Positions 6,297 to 12,913 of a stretch of 13,017 bases of DNA are shown here, piece by piece. Position 1 is the stretch's first letter. Every line of letters starts with the position of its first letter. The notes below the pieces were generated by a model, which did not search any database, was not told where the DNA came from, and was given only the letters and a program-made list of their open reading frames with translations. The DNA is from an uncultured Verrucomicrobia subdivision 3 bacterium. GTDB taxonomy: Bacteria > Verrucomicrobiota > Verrucomicrobiae > Limisphaerales > CAMLLE01. Made by a program: the position numbers and the translations under genes. The DNA lies in assembly GCA_946480555.1 (NCBI GenBank), contig CAMLLE010000023.1, positions 1 to 13,017 on the forward strand. The letters run 5' to 3'.

Positions 6297-8573
6297 TCAG
6301 GCCGCCACAGCTTTTTCGTCCAGCAGGTTGCGGACGGTTTCAGCCAGCTTCACCGGCGTGAACGGCTTTTGCAGGAAGCAAAGCGGATTGTCCGTCACAC
6401 CCAAATTCACCAGCGCATCGTCCGTGTAACCCGAGATGAACAGCACCTTGCTTTGGATCTGCCGCGACTTGAGCTGTTCGTAAAGGTCCTTGCCGCTCAT
6501 CTGCGGCATGATGACGTCCGTCACGACTAGATCCGGATGCGGCTGATTTTCCAGCTGGGGAAGAGCCTCCACCGCCGTGGCCGCTTCGCGCACGCGATAG
6601 CCGCACTCGCGCAGCACGGTAGCGGTGAACTCGCGCACGGTCGGATCATCCTCCACGACCAGCACCGATTCGCCGCCCTTGGGCAGAAAGGTCGAATCGG
6701 AACTCTTCGACGCTGAGGCCAGGGCTTGCGTTGAGCGCGGCAAATAAATGTGAAAAGTCGTTCCCCTTTGTGGTTCGGATACGACCTGAATGTCACCGCC
6801 GCTTTGCGACACGATTCCAAAACAGGTTGCGAGGCCAAGTCCCGTCCCCTTCCCCACGCCTTTCGTGGTGTAGAACGGCTCGAACAGATGGGACTGCACT
6901 TCGGGCGTCATGCCGACGCCGTTATCGGCGATGGACATCAGCACGTAATCGCCGGCTTCCAGTGCGCGATCGCGGAAGTGCATGGACTTGGCGAGCGTAA
7001 CATTCTCGGTGGTGATCTGCAGCCGGCCGCCGCGCGGCATGGCATCGCGGCCATTGACGGCCATATTCATGACCACCTGTTCGAGCTGGCTGGGATCGGC
7101 CTGGACGGGCCAGTTGGCGGCGTAACAGGTACGAAGCTCGATGTCTTCGCCAATCAGGCGGCGCAACATCTTCTCCATGCCTTTGACAATTTCATTCAGG
7201 TCCAGCACGCGCGGCTGGAGCACCTGTTTGCGGCTGAAGGCTAGCAGCTGATGCGTCAGCGCGCTGGCGCGTTCCGCCGCGCGGCCGATTTCCTCGGCGT
7301 GCTTGCGCATGGGATGCTGCCGTTCAAGGCGCTGCAACATCAGGCCGCAATAGCCGGTGATGACGGTGAGAATGTTGTTGAAGTCGTGCGCTACGCCGCC
7401 GGCCAGCCGGCCCACGGCCTCCATCTTCTGCGATTGACGCAACTGCTCTTCGCTCCGCCGCAAGGCGTCCTGCGCGCGGCGCGCTTCGGTGATGTCCTGG
7501 ACTGTGCCGAACATCTTGACCGGGTGCCCCTGCTCGTTTCTCAAAATTTCGCCGCGGCCCTGAATCACGCGTTCGGTTCCGTCGGGCAGCAGCGCGCGAT
7601 GATCGCAAATGAACGGCTCTCCCGTGCGCAACGCCTTCTCCATGACCTGCTGGCACCGGGCAAAATCCTCCGGATGCACGCGTTCCATGCATTTTTCCAT
7701 CGTGACGCCGTTGTCTTTCGGATCGTGACCGTAGAGCCGCCGCGCTTCCTCGGACCAGGTGACGGCGTTGCGCTGGACGTCCCATTCCCAGCCGCCGAGC
7801 TGGGCGACTTGCTGGGTGTAACGCAACTGCCGTTCGCGCTCGAGCACGCGTTCCTCCGCTGCCCGGCGGTCTTCCACTTCACGCCGGAGTTCAGCCGTGC
7901 GCTGCTGCACAACGGCTTCGATCTCATTGTTCAACGTTTCCAAACGCGCCTGCCGCTCGGCAACGGTAAGCATCTCGCCAAGGCCTTTGCGGATGGAGAT
8001 CATCAGGAACGCCACCTCGCACGCCACCCAGGCGCCATGCTCGGCCGTTCGCCAGATCGAAGCGGAAACCACTCCGTAAACCGATTCCGGCCAGAGAAAA
8101 CCGCGCACCGCGTGATCCACCACCACCACCGCAGCAGCCGAGAAAAGAACTTTGCTGTCGCGATAGAACGCCAGCAACGCCAGCGAACCAAACACATGAA
8201 AATGCGTTTCAATGCGTCCACCCGTCAGGTGAATCAGCAACGCGGACATCAACATCTGCCCGATGGCGACCGTCTGCCGCGTTAGCGCCTGGCCCGGAAA
8301 ACATCGCGTGAAATAGATCGGGATGCTCGTGATCAATCCGCCCAGCAACGTCGCCGCAACCACGTGAATGTGCATCCGGCTTTGCGTGCCGATCCAGGTT
8401 TGCGGGGAAGCAAATGCGATGACTCCGACCGTCACAACCCATTGGCAGAGCAGAACCCAGAAGAAGATGCGGTCGCCCTGCTGCCAGACGGCCTGCCGCT
8501 GCTCGTCGAACAGCTGGCCCACGCGTTTGGAATTGGCATGCGGGGAATCAACTGCCGGCACGGATGCAATCAT
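6297..8573 (-). CDS. Hybrid sensor histidine kinase (His-rich membrane sensor, PAS, HisKA, HATPase, receiver)
   Basis: A 758-residue inner-membrane signalling protein. The N-terminal domain (about 35-195) has about six hydrophobic segments and many histidines: SRMHIHVV (65-72), HLTGGRIETHFHVFGSL (115-131), VVDHAVRG (151-158) and AEHGAW (177-182). A coiled segment (195-250) leads to a PAS/PAC domain (about 255-365, GGWEWDVQRNAVTWSEEARRLYG opening). HisKA has the phospho-acceptor His396 in GGVAHDFNN. The ATPase domain has an N-box (NMAVNGRDAM, 503-512), DNGVGM (550-555) and GKGTGLGLA (574-582). The C-terminal receiver (about 635-755) has acidic E641/D642/D643, phospho-acceptor D686 (VVTDVIMP), S714 and K736, so it should be active. 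Its ATG overlaps the stop of the upstream thioredoxin-like gene (ATGA). There is no output DNA-binding domain, so a partner regulator elsewhere is expected. The signal is unknown; the membrane histidines suggest metal, heme or redox sensing (inference). Confidence 0.93.
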   Translation of the reverse strand: MIASVPAVDSPHANSKRVGQLFDEQRQAVWQQGDRIFFWVLLCQWVVTVGVIAFASPQTWIGTQSRMHIHVVAATLLGGLITSIPIYFTRCFPGQALTRQTVAIGQMLMSALLIHLTGGRIETHFHVFGSLALLAFYRDSKVLFSAAAVVVVDHAVRGFLWPESVYGVVSASIWRTAEHGAWVACEVAFLMISIRKGLGEMLTVAERQARLETLNNEIEAVVQQRTAELRREVEDRRAAEERVLERERQLRYTQQVAQLGGWEWDVQRNAVTWSEEARRLYGHDPKDNGVTMEKCMERVHPEDFARCQQVMEKALRTGEPFICDHRALLPDGTERVIQGRGEILRNEQGHPVKMFGTVQDITEARRAQDALRRSEEQLRQSQKMEAVGRLAGGVAHDFNNILTVITGYCGLMLQRLERQHPMRKHAEEIGRAAERASALTHQLLAFSRKQVLQPRVLDLNEIVKGMEKMLRRLIGEDIELRTCYAANWPVQADPSQLEQVVMNMAVNGRDAMPRGGRLQITTENVTLAKSMHFRDRALEAGDYVLMSIADNGVGMTPEVQSHLFEPFYTTKGVGKGTGLGLATCFGIVSQSGGDIQVVSEPQRGTTFHIYLPRSTQALASASKSSDSTFLPKGGESVLVVEDDPTVREFTATVLRECGYRVREAATAVEALPQLENQPHPDLVVTDVIMPQMSGKDLYEQLKSRQIQSKVLFISGYTDDALVNLGVTDNPLCFLQKPFTPVKLAETVRNLLDEKAVAA

Positions 8574-9181
8574 TGCACGGCCTCCTCGCTTGATGGGCGA
8601 TTGGCCAGCAGGCAGCCGAACACCGGCGTTTTACAGCCGCGAGGTTGAGCCCGGTCGATCTGGGCCACCAACGCATCCTTGTTTGGGTTGTCGCCGGCGT
8701 GTCCCCGGCTTTCGGTGATCCCACCGCTGAAGATCAATTTTCCGTCCGGCGCATAAACCACGACGAAACCCGAGGTCTCGGCGCCAAATACGGCAGCGGT
8801 CTGCCCGTTCTGATCATCATGCACCGTCACCCCGCGGATGCCTTGGGCCAGCTCGCGAAGCGCGGTATGTGTCCATGAGTTGGAGACTGTGGACGGATTC
8901 AGGAACAAAACATGGGCAGCAACTTTTTCCGGGCGATGGGCCAGCAGACGATTCAGCTCCTCGAGCGTCGCGCGCGTGCAAGGGCATTTTGGATGGGCAA
9001 ACAGAAGCAGCGTATCGCGCCGGGCATCAAGGGCCAGGCCCTTGGGATTGGGCCATTGAAGGGGCGTTTCAGCCATCGCGCCAGGCTTGCGCTCATAACG
9101 CATCAGCAGGAGCGCACCGGCGGTGGCAATCGCGAGCCACACGGTACATACCAGCATACGATTGGGAAATCTGGGCTGCAT
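8570..9181 (-). CDS. Membrane-anchored thioredoxin-like protein with CPC motif, RedB-like
   Basis: A 203-residue protein from the ATG at 9181. An N-terminal helix (MLVCTVWLAIATAGALLLM, about 9-27) anchors or exports it. A thioredoxin-like fold follows, with LLLFAHPKCPCTRATLEEL, whose CPC motif (66-68) sits where thioredoxin has CxxC. Later strands include HVLFLNP, GVTVHDDQNGQTAAVFGAETSGFVVVY, FSGGITESRGHAGDN and, near the C-terminus, CKTPVFGCLL with two more cysteines. This pattern matches proteins I recall being annotated as regulatory protein RedB; that naming is uncertain. The CPC pair could be a thiol-disulfide site or a metal site as in Sco/thioredoxin-like copper proteins. The frame can also start at a GTG at 9217 or an ATG at 9157; no Shine-Dalgarno decides. 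Its stop overlaps the start of the histidine kinase gene (ATGA), so it probably supplies or modulates that kinase's signal. Confidence 0.75.
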   Translation of the reverse strand: MQPRFPNRMLVCTVWLAIATAGALLLMRYERKPGAMAETPLQWPNPKGLALDARRDTLLLFAHPKCPCTRATLEELNRLLAHRPEKVAAHVLFLNPSTVSNSWTHTALRELAQGIRGVTVHDDQNGQTAAVFGAETSGFVVVYAPDGKLIFSGGITESRGHAGDNPNKDALVAQIDRAQPRGCKTPVFGCLLANRPSSEEAVQ

Positions 9182-9307
9182 TGCCGGCTGTTCAGCACCG
9201 CATGTGCCAGCAATCACGAAACTTAGAGGTTAGTTAAGTCCGTACAATCCGCATCAACTGCGGTCGACATTCAGTCTAGAGCGGTTACCAGAAGAAATTT
9301 CCGACAA

Positions 9308-9372
9308 CCGCGGAGACGCGGAGACGCGGAGCAATCAAAATAGGGCTCCTCCGCGCCTCTGCGCCTCCGCGG
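9308..9372. repeat. Repeat module 1: GC-rich hairpin of 8-bp units (ACGCGGAG-type)
   Basis: The left arm 9308-9331 is built from the unit CGCGGAGA in 8-bp steps. It pairs with the right arm 9349-9372, and 21 of 24 positions are complementary. The three exceptions would be U-G wobbles if transcribed from the minus strand, so the RNA stem would be essentially uninterrupted. The loop is A-rich (CAATCAAAATAG region). It resembles a dispersed 'CCGCGGAGACGCGGAG' repeat I recall from other large bacterial genomes. Confidence 0.75.
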
Positions 9373-9409
9373 TGAGATGATCCGGAAATGAATTTGGAGA
9401 AACGCTATG

Positions 9410-9470
9410 ACAGAAGGAAACGAAGCTTTGTGAGCTGCCGCTTTCCTTGCTTACCTTCGTTTCCTTCTGT
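9410..9470. repeat. Repeat module 2: 16-bp perfect inverted repeat (AGAAGGAAACGAAG-type)
   Basis: ACAGAAGGAAACGAAG at 9410-9425 is exactly complementary to CTTCGTTTCCTTCTGT at 9455-9470, with a 29-nt spacer. The spacer itself contains GGAAAG/CTTTCC-like echoes of the same word. It has purine-rich arms and differs in composition from module 1, which argues for independent repeat families placed side by side. Confidence 0.75.
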
Positions 9471-9539
9471 TGAAAGTCTGTCCGCTGCGGCACTGTGCAT
9501 GGCCGGAACCTGTGCGGAGTTTTCAATTCAGATCTCAAC

Positions 9540-9588
9540 CAGAGGCGCGGAGAGCGCTTAACAACTCCGCGCTCCTCCGCGCCCTCTG
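9540..9588. repeat. Repeat module 3: GC-rich hairpin (CAGAGGCGCGGAG-type)
   Basis: The left arm 9540-9557 (CAGAGGCGCGGAGAGCGC) pairs with the right arm 9569-9588 over its whole length apart from two single-base bulges, around an 11-nt loop. The sequence is related to module 1 (shared CGCGGAG) but distinct in phase and ends. The flank TTAAAGAG after the right arm recurs in such repeats from memory. Confidence 0.7.
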
Positions 9589-9630
9589 CGTTAAAGAGAT
9601 GGATCGTGAGTTCCTGAAGAAAACCGCCCG

Positions 9631-9701
9631 CGGACACGAACGGTTCCATCGTGCGAATCCGGATTCCTATCCGTGTCAATTCGTGTTCATCCGTGGTTGA
9701 A
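9631..9701. repeat. Repeat module 4: CCACGGATGAACACGAATT-type element with palindromic tip
   Basis: The right arm 9669-9701, read on the minus strand, is TTCAACCACGGATGAACACG followed by AATTGACACGGAT. This is a word family (CACGGAT, AACACGAAT, GACACGGAT) I recall as dispersed intergenic repeats. The left arm 9631-9643 pairs imperfectly with it (ACACGAA 9634-9640 with TTCGTGT 9680-9686; ACGG with CCGT). The tip carries a perfect 12-bp palindrome GAATCCGGATTC (9655-9666). It ends 11 bp after the oxidoreductase stop codon and may help terminate that operon. Confidence 0.65.
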
Positions 9702-9712
9702 CACTTTTCGGA

Positions 9713-11155
9713 TCACAGCTTGTAAAACTGCTCCCACTCTTTGCGCGGCGGCGCGCCCGCCAGAGCATCGTTCGCGCGCTTGTGATTCGTGATCTGTTTC
9801 TTCTCGCGGTCGAATTCCAGCTTCGCATTGAAGCGCTGCGCCAGAACGCCGAGGTCGAGCACCTGACAGAGCGGGCCTGCCACCGCGAATGAGGAACGGC
9901 ATTTCTCCTGACCCTTCGCCGCACGCAGGAAGTTGAGGAAATGATTGGACGTGCTTTCCGGAACTGGCGGCAGCTTTGATGCAATATCCGCGGCTTTGGA
10001 TTCCGGGATGATCTTCAGCGTGCTGCCGTGCGAGCCGCCTTTGAACATCAGGTCTTCGCCGTAAATCACTTTGCCCGGCGGATGCTTCTTGGTATCGAGC
10101 TGGCCCGTGCTGGGCGGCGGGATGTTCGGATCGACGACCGCGGAGCCAAACTCCGGCGGGAGTGGCGGCAGGTTCTGCTGACCGTCGTACCAGGTGATTT
10201 CCACCGGCGGCATGCTGCCGCGTTTCGGGAAACGGAAAGCGATGGTTGAAGCCTGCGGAAAAATGAAATCGCTGTGGCCTTCGGTTTTCACCAGTTCCAC
10301 CTCACTCGGCAAACCGAGCTCCAGGAATTCGTGCGCGGTGTCGATGATGTGCGCGCCCCAATCGCCCAGGGCGCCGTTGCCGTAATCAAACCACGAGCGC
10401 CATTCACCATTGATGTAGCCCTTGTTGTAATCGTGGAACTTCGCGGTCGCCGTCCACGTGTTCCAATCCAGCGATTCCGGCACGGGCTGCGCGGGTAAAA
10501 ATTCAGAAACCTTCATTCCGTGCCAGCGACGCGGATTGTTCATGAACGCCGTGATGCGCGTCACGTTCTTGATGATGCCCGCCTCAACCCACGCCTTGAA
10601 TTGAAAGTAGTTTGCTTCCGAATGGCCCTGGTTCCCCATCTGCGCTGCGACCTTGTATTTCTTTTCCGCGGCAATCATCAGCTCGGTCTGGCGGAAAGAA
10701 TGCGCCATCGGCTTTTCGCAATAGACGTGTTTGCCAAGCGACATCGCGAGCATGGAAACCGGGAAATGCGAAAAGTCCGGCGTTGCCACGCAGACGGCGT
10801 CGATCTTGTTTCCCAGCTTGTCGAACATCTGGCGAAAATCCTGAAACCGCGGCGCGTCGGGGAAGCGGTTCAATATCTTCGTCGTGTGCGGCGCGCCCAT
10901 GTCCGTGTCGCACAACGCCACGATGTTGGCGTGCCCGGTCTTGACCAGCGCTTCGATGACTTCCGCGCCGCGATTGCCGATGCCGACGCAGGCAAGGTTC
11001 ACCTTTTCATTTGCCGAAACCACCGCGTCTGCACCGCTGGCGGCGCTGAAAGCCAGCCGCGGAGCGATGAACGAAAACGCGCCTGCGGCAAGGCACCCTT
11101 TGAGGAATGAGCGGCGCGCGATCTGGCGCTGTCTGCGGGAGGAATGATGCTTCAT
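9713..11155 (-). CDS. Tat-exported Gfo/Idh/MocA family oxidoreductase
   Basis: A 480-residue NAD(P)-dependent sugar or polyol dehydrogenase-like protein, probably acting outside the cytoplasm. The N-terminus carries a twin-arginine signal (ARRSFLKGCLAAGAFSFIA, 13-31). The Rossmann domain follows with ACVGIGNRG (55-63), the acidic strand-end ALCDTD (80-85), CVATPDFSHFP (122-132) and the signature CEKPMA (146-151). The C-terminal alpha/beta substrate domain contains WNTWTATAKFHDYN and GEWRSWFDYGNGALGDWGAHIID, with the conserved aspartate/histidine cluster expected at the active site. It lies 69 bp downstream of the tandem-DUF1080 gene on the same strand, so co-transcription is likely. The Gfo/Idh/MocA plus DUF1080 combination is known from pathways in which sugars are oxidised at C3 to 3-keto forms and then hydrolysed. 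The substrate cannot be read from the sequence. The start at ATG 11155 is fixed by the Tat signal; no Shine-Dalgarno is evident. Confidence 0.92.
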   Translation of the reverse strand: MKHHSSRRQRQIARRSFLKGCLAAGAFSFIAPRLAFSAASGADAVVSANEKVNLACVGIGNRGAEVIEALVKTGHANIVALCDTDMGAPHTTKILNRFPDAPRFQDFRQMFDKLGNKIDAVCVATPDFSHFPVSMLAMSLGKHVYCEKPMAHSFRQTELMIAAEKKYKVAAQMGNQGHSEANYFQFKAWVEAGIIKNVTRITAFMNNPRRWHGMKVSEFLPAQPVPESLDWNTWTATAKFHDYNKGYINGEWRSWFDYGNGALGDWGAHIIDTAHEFLELGLPSEVELVKTEGHSDFIFPQASTIAFRFPKRGSMPPVEITWYDGQQNLPPLPPEFGSAVVDPNIPPPSTGQLDTKKHPPGKVIYGEDLMFKGGSHGSTLKIIPESKAADIASKLPPVPESTSNHFLNFLRAAKGQEKCRSSFAVAGPLCQVLDLGVLAQRFNAKLEFDREKKQITNHKRANDALAGAPPRKEWEQFYKL

Positions 11156-11204
11156 AAGTTTTTTTCGACGTGATCGGCTTGCATTGCGGTTGCCCAGGAG
11201 GAAC

Positions 11205-11220
11205 GCCGGTTTGAGCCGGC
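11205..11220. other. Small intercistronic hairpin
   Basis: GCCGG (11205-11209) and CCGGC (11216-11220) form a short GC stem with a 6-nt loop, just after the DUF1080 stop codon and 50 nt before the oxidoreductase start. No U-tract follows on the minus strand, so it more likely protects the 3' end or tunes relative expression than terminates transcription. Confidence 0.35.
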
Positions 11221-11224
11221 CCCT

Positions 11225-12649
11225 CTAATTCGCCGTACGAATCTTGATGTTCCGGAACGAGACGCGATTTCCGTGATCCTGCAACAAGATATGACCGTCC
11301 TTCCATTCGCCGAAACCGGGGATGTTCTTGTATTTGCTTTGCGCGACAAGCTCACGAAACTCCGTCGTGCCGCGGTCGTATTCCAGGACTTTCGCTCCGT
11401 TCAACCAGTGCTCCACATGGCTGCCCTTTACCACGACGCGTGCCGTGTTCCATTCGCCAATGGCATTGGGCTGCTTGCTGCTGCTGGCGGTCTTCAGATC
11501 GTAGAGCGATGCGATGGTGCGATTGCCATCGCGGCCGCCTTTTGCGTCGGGATGCCGCTCGTCGTCGAGAATCTGATATTCCAGCCCGATGGCTGAACCC
11601 GTGGTTGTCTTCGCACCCGCGCCGGTGATGGGATCCAGATTTGGCTGGCAGAAATATTTGATGCCGCTGTTCGCACCGGGCGTGATTTTGAAATCAAGCG
11701 CCAGTTCAAATTCAGAAAAACGTTCGCGCGTGATAATGTCGCCACCGGTGATGGATTCGCCGCCGCCGCTTTCGAGCACCGTCAGCACACCGTTTTTGAT
11801 TTCCCACCCCTTTGACGGGAAACCCTCGAGCTTCGCGCCGCGCCAGCCTTCGGTCGTTTTGCCGTCCCAGAGCAATCGCCAGCCCTCGGCTTTTTCCTTG
11901 TCTGAGAGCGTGTTCAGCGCGGCTTCCACTCTGGCTTCGTTGCCATTCAGTTCCTTCAATCGCACATTCCTGAAGCGCACTTCCAGGCCTTCATTCTCCG
12001 GACGATTCGCAACGCTGTGAACCTGCAGCCCGATGAATCCTTTCGGCGTCACGTGATCCTGAATTTCACTGCGCAGCACATTGTTCAGGTAAGTACGAAT
12101 GGAAGGCCCGTTCGCCACGATGCGGAGCGAGTTCCAATCATTTGTCCGGAACAATTGCAGACCTTGCGCGCTGAAATCGTTGCTCATCCCGCCGAGCGAG
12201 CCGGGATAAAGCCACGCCCGGCGCGACTCATCATAGATTCCCGCCGTCCACGCGCGCTTCCGCACCGGATCGGGATCGATCTCGCACTGATAACCGTGGA
12301 CGCGTCCAGCGGGGATGCGGAACGTTTTGGCGCCGAGCTCCACGGTTTTTTCGGCATCGAACGCTTCACTGCGGAATTGCACGCCGGAGTTCAGGCGCGG
12401 GTCCACCTTGAATTCCAGTTCGAGAATGAAATTGTCGTATTCCTTTTCCGTGCAAAGAAAACTGTTCGGCGTTTGCAACACCGTGCGGCCCACGATGGTG
12501 TCGCCCTCGACCTTGTAGGAAGCCTTGCCGCCTTTCTGGGTCCAGCCGGAAAGATCCTTCCCGTTGAACAAGTCGATCCAGCCATCCGCGGCAAACGTGG
12601 GAGCCGTTGCGAGGGAGAGCGCCAGCAGTGTGGTTCGGAACGTGTGCAT
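11225..12649 (-). CDS. Secreted tandem DUF1080 (3-keto-disaccharide hydrolase-like) protein
   Basis: A 474-residue secreted protein with signal peptide MHTFRTTLLALSLATAPTFA (1-20, cleavage near TFA/AD). It contains two copies of the DUF1080 concanavalin-like beta-sandwich. Copy one (about 22-233) opens GWIDLFNGKDLSGWTQKGG, with YKVEGDTIVG, NFILELEFKV, NSGVQFRSE and QCEID. Copy two (about 255-472) opens GWRLLWDGKTTEGW, with WEIKNGVLTV, FELALDFKITPGANSGIKYF and GLEYQILDDERHPD, ending GHILLQDHGNRVSFRNIKIR. Both keep the NSG.(Q/K)(F/Y) and E(I/Y)D-type sites of the family. The family is now associated with hydrolysis of 3-keto-glycosides made by Gfo/Idh/MocA oxidases, which fits the downstream gene. 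The ATG at 12649 is chosen because it begins a proper signal peptide; the open frame extends to 12964 but that part looks non-coding. The substrate is unknown, and one copy may have only a binding role. Confidence 0.9.
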   Translation of the reverse strand: MHTFRTTLLALSLATAPTFAADGWIDLFNGKDLSGWTQKGGKASYKVEGDTIVGRTVLQTPNSFLCTEKEYDNFILELEFKVDPRLNSGVQFRSEAFDAEKTVELGAKTFRIPAGRVHGYQCEIDPDPVRKRAWTAGIYDESRRAWLYPGSLGGMSNDFSAQGLQLFRTNDWNSLRIVANGPSIRTYLNNVLRSEIQDHVTPKGFIGLQVHSVANRPENEGLEVRFRNVRLKELNGNEARVEAALNTLSDKEKAEGWRLLWDGKTTEGWRGAKLEGFPSKGWEIKNGVLTVLESGGGESITGGDIITRERFSEFELALDFKITPGANSGIKYFCQPNLDPITGAGAKTTTGSAIGLEYQILDDERHPDAKGGRDGNRTIASLYDLKTASSSKQPNAIGEWNTARVVVKGSHVEHWLNGAKVLEYDRGTTEFRELVAQSKYKNIPGFGEWKDGHILLQDHGNRVSFRNIKIRTAN

Positions 12650-12913
12650 AGATTTTGTTGCCAGATCAGCCTGAGCGGAAATGACGTTCCGCATCTTGTT
12701 GACGTTACAGGCCGTGCGCAAGCCGGTGCCGCATTTTGCAAAGGAAATGTCGCAATTCACAAATTTGCTCTGGTGTAGCATGGGCGCGGGCGCAATGACA
12801 TCGAACGTTTGTCGTATGCGTTCCGCCGGATCGACCGGTGCGAAGTCTGTGCGCACCCGATTCCAATGCGTGACCTGCGTCACCAATTGCAGTATCACTC
12901 CGTCCATCATCGC
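12650..12913. promoter_or_regulatory. Divergent promoter region with a GTGAC-N4-GTCAC dyad
   Basis: This 264-bp region separates the DUF1080 gene (minus) from the plus-strand signal-peptide gene and must carry both promoters. The clearest site is GTGACctgcGTCAC at 12870-12883, a 14-bp dyad lying 30-44 bp upstream of the plus-strand ATG, in the position of an operator or core promoter. No convincing sigma-70 -35/-10 pair was found in either direction. A frame open through this region on the minus strand lacks conserved features and is not called. Confidence 0.4.

Larger units (their letters stand above)
9182..9712. other. Non-coding gap made of four consecutive hairpin repeat modules
   Basis: This stretch between the oxidoreductase stop and the thioredoxin-like gene holds no convincing gene. 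An open frame at 9335-9679 (minus) translates to fragments such as NAEGAEERG and TAEAQRRGG, which are repeat translations rather than protein. The 9182-9307 part would hold the promoter of the thioredoxin-like/kinase pair, but no consensus -35/-10 stands out. The remainder consists of the four inverted-repeat modules listed separately, each with its own sequence theme. Confidence 0.7.

Noticed and set aside
8111..8130. CCACCACCACC microsatellite-like stretches (also near 5440)
   Set aside because: They lie inside coding regions and simply encode runs of valine on the minus strand (VVVVD, VVVD).
7251..8285. 344-codon plus-strand open frame
   Set aside because: It is antisense to the kinase sensor, PAS and HisKA region and has no recognisable motif.
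9308..9332. CRISPR-like array, because of regular 8-bp units
   Set aside because: The units are too short, lack spacers and form a hairpin with a partner arm; no cas gene is present.
9335..9679. 114-codon minus-strand open frame between the oxidoreductase and the thioredoxin-like gene
   Set aside because: Its translation consists of repeat-derived words (NAEGAEERG, TAEAQRRGG, QQKETKVSKE) lying exactly over the inverted-repeat modules; this is a well-known kind of spurious protein call.
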